Shown in pieces: positions 55,017-64,000 of a stretch of 64,000 nucleotides of DNA. The stretch is from Latescibacteria bacterium UBA6620. GTDB lineage: Bacteria; Latescibacterota; UBA2968. Numbering within the stretch: position 1 is the stretch's first letter; each line of letters starts with the position of its first letter. The position numbers and the translations under genes are program-made. The notes under the pieces are model-generated. The model searched no databases, was not told where the DNA came from, and was given only the letters and a program-made list of their open reading frames with translations. The DNA is taken from contig DJHM01000041.1 of NCBI GenBank assembly GCA_002433075.1, positions 92,121-156,120 of the forward strand, in the 5' to 3' direction.

Positions 55017-57359
55017 GTGAACCACACCTTTAGCCGCGTTGCCGTCATCGGAGCCGGAACGATGGGGTCCCGAATCGCCGCGCTCTTCGCGAATGCCGAC
55101 ATCGATGTCGATCTCCTTGACATCGTCCCGGACGGATCGAGCAAAGATGCCCGTAGCGCGATCGCCCAGGCTGCGGTCGACCTAATGCGATCCGCGAAGG
55201 CGCGCGCCCCCCTCTACACCGCCTCTGCCGGCGATCGCATTCGCGTCGGAAACCTCGAAGACCACTCGGACAGAATCGGCGAAGCGGATTGGATCGTGGA
55301 GGCCATCGTGGAACGACTCGATGCCAAACGCGACCTCCATCGTCTGATCGACGACCATCGAAAACAGGGCGCAGTCGTCAGCTCGAACACGTCGGGCATT
55401 CCGATTCAGGCCATCGGCGAAGGTCGATCGGACGACTTCCGATCTCGATTGCTCGGCACGCATTTCTTCAACCCACCCCGTTACACGCGCCTCCTCGAGA
55501 TCATCCCCACCTCCAATACCGATTCACAGGCCCTGGAATCCGTCACCGCCTTCTCCGAGACGGTGCTCGGAAAAGGCGTGGTGGTGTGCAAGGACACGGC
55601 AAACTTCATCGGCAATCGAATCGGGATTTTCGTCATCGCGGATGCGATTCGCGAGATGGTCCAGACGGGTCTCACAATCGACGATGTCGACGCGATTACG
55701 GGGCCGGCTCTCGGTCGCCCTCGAAGCGGCACGTTCCGTCTGGCCGACCTCGTGGGAATCGACATTCTCGCTGACGTGGCCGGTAACCTGCCTAGTGAGG
55801 ACGGAGCGCTTCCTGATTTCGTATCCCATCTGGTCGAGCAAGGCAGACTGGGCGATAAGGCGGGGGCCGGATTCTACGAGAAGCGAAAAAGCGGGAGTGG
55901 GAGCGAAATCTGGACGCTCGACTGGCGCACAGGGGAGTACGCCCATCGAAAGAACGTCGAATGGGAGTCACTCGACGCTGTGCGCCGCGTACGTGAAGCC
56001 GCCGAGCGGATACAGTCTCTCGTGAATCACGCGGATGAAGCTGCCCGCTTTGCCTGGCGCCATCTCTCCAGCGTCCTAGGCTACGCGGCGGCCTGCATCC
56101 CGGAAATATCCGACGACCTGCAGAGCGTCGATCAGGCGATGAGGTGGGGCTTCAACTGGGAACTCGGGCCTTTCGAGCTGTGGGACGCGATCGGCGTTTC
56201 CAGTGCCGCGGATCGAATGGCCTCCGATGGCCAGGATCCACCCCAGCTGGTGCAGGACCTCCTGGACTCGGGCGCTCATACGTTCTACCGCGAAGGGACG
56301 GATGGGCCTTCGCTCTTCGTACCCCACACAAAATCGCACGCCCCCCCCAGAACGCCCGACGCACACATCGATCTCGCTCGGCTCAAAGCGCAGGGATCGA
56401 CGATCCTGTCCAACGAGGGCGCGGACCTGGTCGACCTCGGAGACGGTGTCGCCTGTCTCGATTTCGGAACGAAGATGAACATCATCGACGAATCGGTCGA
56501 AGCCCTCTACTCTGAGTCCCTCGACGAAGTCGAACGCAACTTTGCCGGCCTCGTCGTAGGAAATCATGCGGAGCATTTTTCTCTCGGAGCCAACCTGGTC
56601 TGGATGCTCGAAACGGCGAAAGCCAGGGACTGGAAAGCGCTCGACACTTTCCTGGTCGACTTACAGCAACCCTGCGTTCGCGCGCGCACTTTGTCGCGAC
56701 CGGTCGTCGTCGCGCCAACGGGCATGGCGCTCGGTGGAGGCGCGGAAATCGTGTTGGGGGCGGGGCATGCGTGCGCGGGAGCTGAAACCAACATCGGACT
56801 GGTCGAAGTCAATGTCGGCCTGATCCCCGCCGGAGGCGGGACATGTGAAATGGCCCACCGCTGCCAGGAGGGAACGGAGGGAAACGAAGAGGTGCTGCAG
56901 AAGCGACTCGAGCGCACCTTCCGACAGATTGTCACTTCTCGAGTGTCCGACAACGCCTACGAAGCACGAGACCTCGGCTACTTACGTTCCACAGACCGCA
57001 TCGCCGCAAACCCGGATCGCCATCTCTACGAGGCTCGCCGGATGGTCCTCGATCTGTCGAACGACTATTCCACACCCGGCGAACGGGAGATCTTCGTACT
57101 TGGCGCTTCAGGTATCGACCATCTCAGAGCCGTAGCCCGAGAGATGAGAGACGAAGGCAAGTTAACCGAGTATGACGTCTTCATCGCCGATGAACTGGCC
57201 AATGTGCTTTGCGGAGGCCCACTCCCGAATGCGCAAACGGTCGATGAAGATCATCTTCTCGACCTGGAACGCGAAGCTTTTCTCAGACTCTTCGATCAGT
57301 CGAAAACGCACGATCGGATTTCGCACACGCTGAAGACCGGTAAGCCCCTGAGGAACTGA
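55017..57359 (+). CDS. FadN-like 3-hydroxyacyl-CoA dehydrogenase/enoyl-CoA hydratase
   Basis: 780 residues from GTG 55017 (GGAGA upstream). Order of domains: NAD-binding (VAVIGAGTMGSRIAALFA; NPPRYTRLLEII), HAD C-terminal domains (FIGNRIGIF; GAGFYEK), then a crotonase domain (GNHAEHFSLGANL, about 520; GLVEVNVGLIPAGGGTCEM, about 600-620). This order, dehydrogenase first, matches FadN of Gram-positives rather than FadB/FadJ. The thiolase partner is not in the window. It ends 4 bases from a convergent remnant. Confidence 0.9.
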   Translation: MNHTFSRVAVIGAGTMGSRIAALFANADIDVDLLDIVPDGSSKDARSAIAQAAVDLMRSAKARAPLYTASAGDRIRVGNLEDHSDRIGEADWIVEAIVERLDAKRDLHRLIDDHRKQGAVVSSNTSGIPIQAIGEGRSDDFRSRLLGTHFFNPPRYTRLLEIIPTSNTDSQALESVTAFSETVLGKGVVVCKDTANFIGNRIGIFVIADAIREMVQTGLTIDDVDAITGPALGRPRSGTFRLADLVGIDILADVAGNLPSEDGALPDFVSHLVEQGRLGDKAGAGFYEKRKSGSGSEIWTLDWRTGEYAHRKNVEWESLDAVRRVREAAERIQSLVNHADEAARFAWRHLSSVLGYAAACIPEISDDLQSVDQAMRWGFNWELGPFELWDAIGVSSAADRMASDGQDPPQLVQDLLDSGAHTFYREGTDGPSLFVPHTKSHAPPRTPDAHIDLARLKAQGSTILSNEGADLVDLGDGVACLDFGTKMNIIDESVEALYSESLDEVERNFAGLVVGNHAEHFSLGANLVWMLETAKARDWKALDTFLVDLQQPCVRARTLSRPVVVAPTGMALGGGAEIVLGAGHACAGAETNIGLVEVNVGLIPAGGGTCEMAHRCQEGTEGNEEVLQKRLERTFRQIVTSRVSDNAYEARDLGYLRSTDRIAANPDRHLYEARRMVLDLSNDYSTPGEREIFVLGASGIDHLRAVAREMRDEGKLTEYDVFIADELANVLCGGPLPNAQTVDEDHLLDLEREAFLRLFDQSKTHDRISHTLKTGKPLRN

Positions 57360-57363
57360 AGCT

Positions 57364-58596
57364 TCAGCCCACAAAGCGAAGACTGTAGAGTCTGGTCGAC
57401 ATCAGTCTCGCCCCGATCCGAAACGAACCTGCAGGTAAAGTACCCTTCCCTCTCCACGTCACAATCTTCTCGATCTGATTCAGATCAACCGGATCGCAAT
57501 CATCGAACGAAAACCCATCGACGACGGATCCATCCGTGGACGACAGTTCGAACCGAATCAGGCCCATCGCCCCACAGTCTGCGTTCGCAACAAGGTGTCT
57601 ACCCGACTGGCGCACGGGCGCAGTCGTCAACTCACCCCCTGCCCGATCTGCTTCAACTGCCATGAAACGATCTCTCGTCTGAATCAGACGGGCGATCGCT
57701 GAGGATCTCGCTCCACCGCTCTGCGCTCCGTGGGTCATAGGGGACGCAGTGCAGTACTGATACCATTCATTCCCACGCGAGAGCATCCCCACTCCAAGGT
57801 AGAGCGTCCCACCATCGAACGAGCCCTGCGGCCCAAGTGCGACGTAGGGTGTCCTATCCGGCCTTTCGAATGACTTCCCATCCCGGCTCACAGCCATCTG
57901 CACTTCGAGCGGGCCGTCGTTCGCAAAACCGGCTCCCTGTCCACGGCCACGATACTCATCGCTGTCCTGATCTGCCTTCTGTTCCGGGTAGTGGCGATAC
58001 ACCGACGGGAATGAGAGATAGTATCCTTCGTAGCGAGTAATGCTGGGATTGTAGAGATCCGTATCCGGGGGATCGTGGGCGTCAGCCGAAAGGACGGTCG
58101 GAAATGCTTCCTCATCGATGTGCGCGTACCGGTCGTCGAAGATCTCCTGCCAGGGTCGCGAGTAGTCGGCTGGCCAGGGCACGGCGGCGGGGTCCGACGA
58201 TTCCGCTCGGGAGATCGCCCGACCGAAATCGTTGAGCGATCGGAGATAGGCCGCGTAGATGCCACGCTCGGAGTCATACAGCATCTGGTTCTGCGTGTCG
58301 GTGTAGTAGGGGGTCGCACAGGGCCCGGCGAGGCGCCGCCATTGGATCCCGTCCGGTGAACAACAAACGAAACATCGATAAGTATGCGCGCCGGAGAGCT
58401 GATCCGGCCAGTGGCGTATCGCGCTCCCGAACGTAATGCCGAAGAACTTGTACCGTTCCTCATCGGGGGCCTGGGGATCGATCATCACCGTCCCCTGAAC
58501 ACCCGGAATCACAATGTTGGTGTCCTCCTCACCAACGTAGGGAAACAGTCCCAGGTTCGGCTTTCGCCAAACGATCCCATCGTCGCTTTCCGCGTA
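57364..58596 (-). pseudogene. GH32/43-like propeller protein, 5'-truncated
   Basis: The frame aligns with 26573-28081 from YAESDDGIVWRKPNLGLF onward (against AVSDDGLNWEKPDLGLV), including TNIVIPGVQG, SPDGIQWRRLAG and the C-terminal SGRHLVANADCGAMGLIRF. The first ~80 residues of the family are missing: a TAA stands directly before YAES at 58596, and upstream sequence on this strand shows no homology in any frame. Internal GTG 58512 could start a shortened product. It is probably non-functional. Confidence 0.7.
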
Positions 58597-58601
58597 TTAT
58601 T

Positions 58602-59246
58602 GCGACAATCGCTTCCCACACCGGGACCACCCAGGCAGAAACCGTTTTCCATATCGCTCCCCAGAGTCGACTTACCTTGAGTGGACGCGCATCCCTCCTG
58701 ACCTGGAAGCTGACCAGTTCGCAAGCCACCGGCTCGATTGTCGTCGGCGCGCCGCCGTCGTTTGTCAACACGCTCCTCTCAGCCTGGCCCGCCCGGAGCT
58801 GGCTGGACACGCTCCTCGATGGACCCGCCCTTCCCGCCCAGGCAAGGATTATCGTCCCCGTGGCCTCGCTGGAGGGCCCCAGCCTGGCAATGGTGGAAGA
58901 TGCGAGAATGGCCCTGAAGGGAGATGTCTTCCAGCATATTTACTACGAGTTCCTGGAGGTCGAGGAAGTCAGCGCCGTGACATCACGGAATACAGGCCCC
59001 GATTCGGAGCTTCGAATGCGAACGAAGGGCGTTTTATCGATCGCAGGCAGGAGCCGGATTGTATCGGCCGCAGTTTCGGCAAAAAGGTCCGCGGCGAGCC
59101 TCATACGACTTCGAGGAACCATCCAGCTCAGTCTCAAAGACTTCGACATCGAGCCCCCAGCGCACCTGTTCGGCCTCATCCGAGCGGCAGACCAGGTCGA
59201 GGTCGGGTTCACGCTCTTCCTCCAATCCACTCCGCCGGCATCTTGA
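58602..59246 (+). pseudogene. YceI-like lipid-binding domain protein, 5' end missing
   Basis: TVFHIAPQSRLTLSG followed by ASLLTWKLTSSQATGSI (from about 58641) and GVLSIAGRSRIVSAAVS, RGTIQLSLKDFDIEPP match the YceI beta-barrel. The only in-frame start inside the domain is TTG 58677; the domain clearly begins before it and no ATG or GTG exists upstream in frame. The missing leader would end at about the same base where the minus-strand propeller gene is truncated. The remaining frame is intact, so an alternative start cannot be excluded. Confidence 0.6.
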
Positions 59247-59394
59247 TCCAGAACGAGTTGTCACATCGCCAAGACGCTGATGCGCTGGCCTGCGTCACCC
59301 CAGGCGGCTTCCGAGTTCGTTGACGAACGTGTCCTCCTCCTCGCTGCCTCACTCCGCATTTGCTATTTCGAAGGTTCAAATTCACCTTTCACGG

Positions 59395-60501
59395 ATGCTA
59401 AGAGCTGCCATCATCGGATGCGGCGGAATGGCCCGTAACCATATCCGCGGCTACCTGGAGTCGGGGCGTTACGAACTCGTTGCCCTCGCCGACCTCCACG
59501 AATCGGCGATGGAGGAAGTCGATCGGTCCTTCGACGTTTCTCCTGCGCACTACACGGATGCGCGCGAAATGCTCGAAGATGTCCGTCCCGATGTCGTCTC
59601 CGTCGGCACCTGGCACGAGGGTCACGCCGAATGGACCATCGCGGCGGCGGCCTACAGGCCCAAGGCCATCCTGTGCGAGAAACCGATGGCCGACACGCCG
59701 GGTCGGGCCGAGCAGATGCTGATTGCGTGCAATCGAAACGACGTCAAGCTCGCCATTGCGCACCAGCGGCGGTTCCTGCCCTCCTACACTCTTGCCCGCC
59801 AGATGATCGCCGATGGGGCCGTGGGCGACGTGCAATGGATCGCCAGCGTCGGCGCGCAAGGCCTTCCCAACTACTGCACGCATCAAACCGACATGTTCCG
59901 CTATCTCCTGAGCGACGATACCTGCACTTGGGTGATGGGAAATGTCGAACGCAAGACAGATCGCTGGGAACGTAACACACGCATCGAGGACGCCGCCGAA
60001 GCCACCTTCCAGTTCGCGCGGGGCGCGCGGGCCAACATCATCTGCGACCTGGGCGCCGAAGTGTATCAGGGTGCGAAAATTTATGGCTCGGAGGGGATGA
60101 TCGACCTGACCGTCGAAGACCTGAAACTTCTGAACGCGGACACATCCGGGAAGTGGGAGACCCATCAGCCTGAAGGAAGATGGGTACAGCCGGGCGCCAC
60201 GGGATTCGAATACCACGAGGCCGGTGTCGCGCAGGCGTTAGAACTGGCGGACTGGGTCGAGGGGCAGATCGAAACCCATCGAGGCGAGGCCCAACACGGT
60301 TACCACGCGCTGCAGATGATCCACGCGGTCTACGAATCCGCCCGCTGTCACGAGCGCGTCGTGATGCCACTGCAGACCCGGCTGAACCCGCTCAACGTCA
60401 TGATCGACTCCGGACATCTCACACCCGAGCGCCCGGGTAAGTACGAGATTCGCGCAATGCGTCTTCGCGGCGAAGGAATGGATCAGGACAGCACTGCCTG
60501 A
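59395..60501 (+). CDS. Gfo/Idh/MocA family oxidoreductase
   Basis: 368 residues from ATG 59395 (MLRAAIIGCGGMARNHI, a canonical Rossmann start); the frame from 59320 adds 25 residues without features. E95-K96-P97 (ILCEKPMADT) is the family catalytic lysine motif. The C-terminal half has the usual GFO_IDH alpha/beta domain (YCTHQTDMFRYLL). It is followed by a second family member and GH4, which suggests sugar redox chemistry. Confidence 0.85.
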   Translation: MLRAAIIGCGGMARNHIRGYLESGRYELVALADLHESAMEEVDRSFDVSPAHYTDAREMLEDVRPDVVSVGTWHEGHAEWTIAAAAYRPKAILCEKPMADTPGRAEQMLIACNRNDVKLAIAHQRRFLPSYTLARQMIADGAVGDVQWIASVGAQGLPNYCTHQTDMFRYLLSDDTCTWVMGNVERKTDRWERNTRIEDAAEATFQFARGARANIICDLGAEVYQGAKIYGSEGMIDLTVEDLKLLNADTSGKWETHQPEGRWVQPGATGFEYHEAGVAQALELADWVEGQIETHRGEAQHGYHALQMIHAVYESARCHERVVMPLQTRLNPLNVMIDSGHLTPERPGKYEIRAMRLRGEGMDQDSTA

Positions 60502-60597
60502 TCGAAAAACGGACAGGGGAAGACGTGCGATGGGTCGTTCATCTTGCCAACATTTCGCGTGTTTCGTGGTAGAATTTCGTTTCTAAAGGAAGACAGA

Positions 60598-61596
60598 ATG
60601 GCAAAGATCAAATGGGCACAAGTGGGTACCAAGCACGGGCACGCGGGAGGCAAGATCATCGCTCTCAAGGGCAACCCGAACGTGGAAATGGCCGGTGTCT
60701 TCGAGCCCGATGCGGCTCAGCGCAAGGCGGTCTCCGGCGGGGACGGAGCGTTTTCGGATGTCGAGTGGTTCGACAGCCTAGAGGACATCCTGAACGACGA
60801 ATCGATCGTCGCCGTAGCCTCCGAGGGCGACAACACCGAGAGTCTCGACCAAACTGAAGCCCTCGTTGACGCCGGCAAGCACGTTTGGTACGACAAACCC
60901 GCCGGAAACGACTGGGCGCAGTGGCAACGCGTCATCGCGACCGCCGAGGAGAAGGAACTCCTCGTTCAGATGGGGTATATGCTCCGTTACCACGCTGCTT
61001 TCCGACAGATCGACGACTGGATCAAGTCCGGCTTCCTGGGAACCGTGACCTCGATCCGCGGGCATATGTCGACGAGTGTCGATCGCGAACGTCGAGAGCA
61101 ACAGGGCCGCAATTTCAAAGCCGGAATTTTCTACGACCTCGGTCCCCACATGATCGATCAGGTCGTCTGGATGATCGGACGCCCCGACACGGTCACCTCG
61201 TTCCTTCGAAACGACAGTGACGCAAAAGACGTCGTCGACAACTCGCTCACCGTCTACGAAACGAAGGACGCCATCGCGTTCCTCGACATCTCGTCCTTCG
61301 AAACTCGTCCCGCCGCCCGCCGCTTCGAGGTTTATGGCACTCGGGGTAGCGCCATCATCCTCGAGCCGTTCGAGCCCGGTCCGCAGATTCGACTTTGCAT
61401 CGACGAGGCAAGAGACGGTTACGTTGCTGGCGATCAGATCGTGGAAGTCGAGGGACGGTCGCGTCAGGCGCTCTACGAGATCGCCCTTCAGGCCTTCCTC
61501 GCCACTATTGCCGACGCCCAGGAACGCGATCGGCCCCACACCCACGAGCTCCTCGTGCAGGAAACCTTGCTCAGAGCAGCTGGCGACATCGAGTAA
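60598..61596 (+). CDS. Gfo/Idh/MocA family oxidoreductase, second
   Basis: 332 residues from ATG 60598 (AAGGAAG upstream). The N-terminus AQVGTKHGHAGGK departs from GxGxxG, and the lysine motif is D99-K100-P101 (WYDKPAGND) rather than EKP. FYDLGPHMIDQVVWMIG is the conserved C-terminal helix. Homology to the gene upstream is family-level only, so it is not a recent duplicate. Confidence 0.82.
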   Translation: MAKIKWAQVGTKHGHAGGKIIALKGNPNVEMAGVFEPDAAQRKAVSGGDGAFSDVEWFDSLEDILNDESIVAVASEGDNTESLDQTEALVDAGKHVWYDKPAGNDWAQWQRVIATAEEKELLVQMGYMLRYHAAFRQIDDWIKSGFLGTVTSIRGHMSTSVDRERREQQGRNFKAGIFYDLGPHMIDQVVWMIGRPDTVTSFLRNDSDAKDVVDNSLTVYETKDAIAFLDISSFETRPAARRFEVYGTRGSAIILEPFEPGPQIRLCIDEARDGYVAGDQIVEVEGRSRQALYEIALQAFLATIADAQERDRPHTHELLVQETLLRAAGDIE

Positions 61597-61690
61597 AGGC
61601 TGAGCGGGAGAAGGGGCGGGAGCGGGTGTGGCGATATTCGCCCCTTCGATCGCGTACCAATTGTGTGTTCTGTGTTGTTGAGGAAACAAG

Positions 61691-62986
61691 ATGCCTTACA
61701 AGTTCACCATCATCGGCGCCGGCTCGAAATTCAGCTTCGGGATCGCGGCTGACCTCATTCGCGAACCTGCCTTCGCCGACAGCACCCTCGCTCTCGTCGA
61801 TCCCGTTGAACAGGCCCTCGACACGTCAACTCGCATCGTGAAGAGGATGGTCGAAACAGCCGGGGCCTCGCTCACGATCGAGTCGTCCTCCGACCGACGC
61901 GCCGTACTTGCGAACAGCGACTACGTCCTCAACTCCATCGCCGTCGGCGAACCCTTTGCCCGGGAACGGGACGTTGAAATCGGCGAACGCTACGGCATTT
62001 TTCAGCCCACATCGCAAACGGTGGGTCCGGCCGGCTATTGTCGCGGGTTGCGCGTGTTGCCTCACGCCGTTGACATTGCCCATGACACGGCCGAACTGGC
62101 ACCGAACGCAACCATTGTCGATCTCGCCAATCCCCTCTCCGCCGTATGTCGCAGTATGATCCGCGAAGGAGGACTACCCGTTGTTGGACTGTGCGAGCAA
62201 TGGGCGTTCACCAAGCGGTTCTTCGCCTGCGTCCTCGACGCGGATCCCGACACCCTCGATATGCTTTCTGTCGGCACGAATCACCTGACCTGGGCCCTGG
62301 GGCTCGAGCACGAGGGCCGAAACGTATTGCCCGAATTGATCGACGCTCTTTACCAGCCTGAGAACAAAGACCTGCTCGATCAGGTCCCCGTGTCCGATCG
62401 AGTCTACAAAGCGTTCGGCGTCTGGCCCACCGGTACGGAAGATCACATCGCCGAGTTCTTCAACGACTTCCTCACACCAGAGACCAACGGCGGCGGCGAT
62501 TTCGGTATGAGCATCCGCCATACGTCCGAAGCGCAATGGGAAGAACGATGGAAGGAGCGTGAAGCTCTTGCATCGGGCGACGCACCGATCGATCACCTCC
62601 TGGGCCCATCCGGGGAAAACGCCGTCAACATCATCGCGATGCTCGAAGGCATCCATCCCCCCGGTTTCGAAATGGTCAACATTCCGAACAACGGACTGAT
62701 CGACAACCTGCCCGATCACGCGATCGTCGAGCTGCCCGCACACGTTGGCCCTCTCGGCGTTCGGGGTTTGAAAGTCGGACCGCTACCGGATGCCGTGAGA
62801 GAAATTCTATCGGCGCGGATTACGCAGCAGGAGTTGCACATCGACGCCGCCATATCGGGCGATCGCGATCTCGCCGTCCGAGGTCTTTACTTCGACGCGC
62901 AGATTCCGTCCGTCGAAACCGGCGCCAGGATTCTTGACGAGTCTCTCGCCGCTAACGCGGAATTCTATCCCCGCTTCAACGTGTGA
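61691..62986 (+). CDS. GH4 family glycosidase (NAD-dependent)
   Basis: 431 residues with the GH4 Rossmann start FTIIGAGSKFSFG, the loop LANPLSAV (about 145-152), and the metal ligands C168 (GLCEQ) and H198 (GTNHLTW). GH4 enzymes cleave alpha- or beta-glycosides by an NAD+/Mn-dependent oxidation-elimination mechanism, often after uptake of the intact glycoside. It lies downstream of two Gfo/Idh/MocA genes and upstream of a sulfatase. Confidence 0.87.
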   Translation: MPYKFTIIGAGSKFSFGIAADLIREPAFADSTLALVDPVEQALDTSTRIVKRMVETAGASLTIESSSDRRAVLANSDYVLNSIAVGEPFARERDVEIGERYGIFQPTSQTVGPAGYCRGLRVLPHAVDIAHDTAELAPNATIVDLANPLSAVCRSMIREGGLPVVGLCEQWAFTKRFFACVLDADPDTLDMLSVGTNHLTWALGLEHEGRNVLPELIDALYQPENKDLLDQVPVSDRVYKAFGVWPTGTEDHIAEFFNDFLTPETNGGGDFGMSIRHTSEAQWEERWKEREALASGDAPIDHLLGPSGENAVNIIAMLEGIHPPGFEMVNIPNNGLIDNLPDHAIVELPAHVGPLGVRGLKVGPLPDAVREILSARITQQELHIDAAISGDRDLAVRGLYFDAQIPSVETGARILDESLAANAEFYPRFNV

Positions 62987-63101
62987 CATCCCAATATCTT
63001 CTTTCCGCCGATTCCGCCAGCTTGTGCATCGTCCAGACAGCCCAAGAGCTCTGGACAGCGTGGAATCATCCACCTGAACACTTGACATAGAACGCGACCC
63101 G

Positions 63102-64000
63102 ATGCCCAAACCCAACATCATCTTTATTCTTTGTGACGACCTCGGCTACCAGGACCTTGGCTGCTACGGGGGCACGGTCCTCCCTACACCCAACCTGGAC
63201 CGCCTCGCCCAGCACGGCACCCGATTTACCCAATGCTACACGGGGTCCTCCATCTGTGCGCCTTCTCGTTGTGTCCTCAACACCGGTCTGCACAGCGGTC
63301 ACTGCCGGGTCCGCGACAACTTCGGCATTGTCGGTGGCGTCGGAGATCAGAAGCGCGTCCCCCTCGAACCCGAGGACCTCACTGTGGCGGAGGTACTCAA
63401 GACGTCCGGATACCGTACGGGGATGACCGGCAAGTGGGGACTTGGAGAGCCAGACACCACCGGTGTTCCCAATCGCAAAGGGTTCGACGAGTGGTTCGGC
63501 TACCTCAACCAGCGACACGCCCACACCTACTACCCCGACTACCTCTGGCGGAACGAGGAAAGAGTCGAGTACCCCGACAACGAAGGGGAGGGGACCGGCA
63601 CCTACGTGCACGACCTCATCTTCGACTTCGCGATGGACTTCATCCGCAAAAGCAAGGACGGTCCTTTCTATCTCCATATCCCTTGGACGTTGCCGCACGG
63701 AGCGTATGAGATCCCGTCCGTCGGTGAATTCACCGACAAACCCTGGACCGATGACGAGAAGGTCTACGCTGCAATGGTCACGAAAATCGACACGCAGGTC
63801 GGACAGATCGTGGGCCTGCTCAAGGAGCTCGAGATCAATGACAACACCTTGATCTTCTTCGGCTCCGACCACGGATCGGCACGGCGATGGGAGGGCACGT
63901 TCGACAGCTGCGGACCCCTGCGGGGTAACAAGGGGGATATGTACGAAGGGGGACTTCGAACACCGATGATCGTCAGCTGGCCCGGCAAGGTCCCCGCCGG
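63102..64000 (+). CDS. Sulfatase, cut by window end
   Basis: 299 residues are visible. MPKPNIIFILCDDLGY is the metal-binding start and C52-A-P-S-R56 is the formylglycine motif (SSICAPSRCVL). GKWGLG and GSDHGSARRWEG give the second metal region. It has no signal peptide. The C-terminal part lies outside the window. Confidence 0.88.
   Translation, partial: MPKPNIIFILCDDLGYQDLGCYGGTVLPTPNLDRLAQHGTRFTQCYTGSSICAPSRCVLNTGLHSGHCRVRDNFGIVGGVGDQKRVPLEPEDLTVAEVLKTSGYRTGMTGKWGLGEPDTTGVPNRKGFDEWFGYLNQRHAHTYYPDYLWRNEERVEYPDNEGEGTGTYVHDLIFDFAMDFIRKSKDGPFYLHIPWTLPHGAYEIPSVGEFTDKPWTDDEKVYAAMVTKIDTQVGQIVGLLKELEINDNTLIFFGSDHGSARRWEGTFDSCGPLRGNKGDMYEGGLRTPMIVSWPGKVPA

Noticed and set aside
1..64000. tRNA, rRNA, riboswitch, integrase or phage genes
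   Set aside because: I looked for conserved arms, aptamer-like strings and recombinase motifs and saw none; a covariance-model scan would be needed to exclude small RNAs.

Overview
The window is a GC-rich (roughly 60% by eye), densely coded bacterial chromosome segment with about 48 genes or gene remnants and no rRNA, tRNA or CRISPR that I can see. The gene content is seven phytanoyl-CoA-dioxygenase/2OG-Fe(II) oxygenase-like proteins, three sulfatases, three Gfo/Idh/MocA oxidoreductases, three large DUF6784/DUF6785-type membrane proteins, two DUF5916-like outer-membrane barrel proteins, mannonate-dehydratase-like enzymes, a heparinase II/III protein, a GH4 enzyme and sialidase- and GH32/43-like propellers. 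This mix is typical of uncultured heterotrophs such as Latescibacterota or Poribacteria; that assignment is inference from gene families and GC only. There is no phage or conjugative module. Mobile DNA is limited to a broken REP-associated transposase (RAYT) and several families of small dispersed palindromes.

Layout. 1-9.1 kb: the 3' end of a HIT-family gene running in frame into a PhyH oxygenase; a DUF6785-type membrane protein (-); a divergent pair of a TIM-barrel hydrolase-like protein (-) and a heparinase II/III protein (+) whose stop overlaps the start of a class III aminotransferase. 9.2-15 kb: DUF5916-like barrel protein, sulfatase, UxuA-like isomerase/dehydratase. 15-19.2 kb: two tandem 642-residue DUF6785-type paralogs (-), both apparently starting at TTG. 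19.3-28.1 kb: a same-strand catabolic run (DHDPS/NAL-fold lyase, aspartoacylase/desuccinylase-like hydrolase, UxuA-like protein, PhyH, MlrC/M81, sulfatase, GH32/43-like propeller). 28.1-34.1 kb: 2OG oxygenase, PhyH, PhoD-like phosphatase, Gfo/Idh/MocA, and a tandem PhyH pair of which one member has lost two of three metal ligands. 34.2-40.1 kb: beta-lactamase-fold pseudogene, ACC-deaminase/D-cysteine-desulfhydrase-like PLP enzyme, aldo/keto reductase, fatty-acid-hydroxylase-type membrane protein, an unknown membrane protein, a 50-residue antisense gene, a SnoaL-like protein and a broken metallo-beta-lactamase gene. 40.2-47.1 kb: second DUF5916-like protein (-), RAYT remnant between REP palindromes, sialidase-like protein, a small coiled-coil/TM pseudogene and a secreted protein. 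47.2-57.4 kb: PhyH (-), then an acyl-CoA oxidation module (EtfD-like Fe-S protein, EtfA, EtfB, acyl-CoA dehydrogenase on -, divergent from a type III CoA-transferase and a FadN-like fusion on +). 57.4-64 kb: a head-to-head pair of genes that both lack their 5' ends, two Gfo/Idh/MocA proteins, GH4, and a sulfatase cut by the window edge.

How it fits together (inference). Sulfatases, heparinase-like lyase, GH4 and propeller glycosidases would release sulfated or uronic sugars. UxuA-like, DHDPS-like, Gfo/Idh/MocA, aldo/keto reductase and class III aminotransferase proteins would process oxidised or amino sugars. The DUF6785-type proteins are candidate permeases and the DUF5916-like barrels candidate outer-membrane proteins. 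The ETF/EtfD/ACAD/FadN block feeds electrons from acyl-CoA oxidation to the quinone pool.

The most interesting sequence-level observations are a conserved 49-bp promoter/leader with a terminator-like hairpin ahead of both DUF5916-like genes, the oxygenase paralogs with altered metal-binding motifs, the HIT-PhyH in-frame junction, and gene-decay scars (RAYT, beta-lactamase, MBL, coiled coil, head-to-head truncation).
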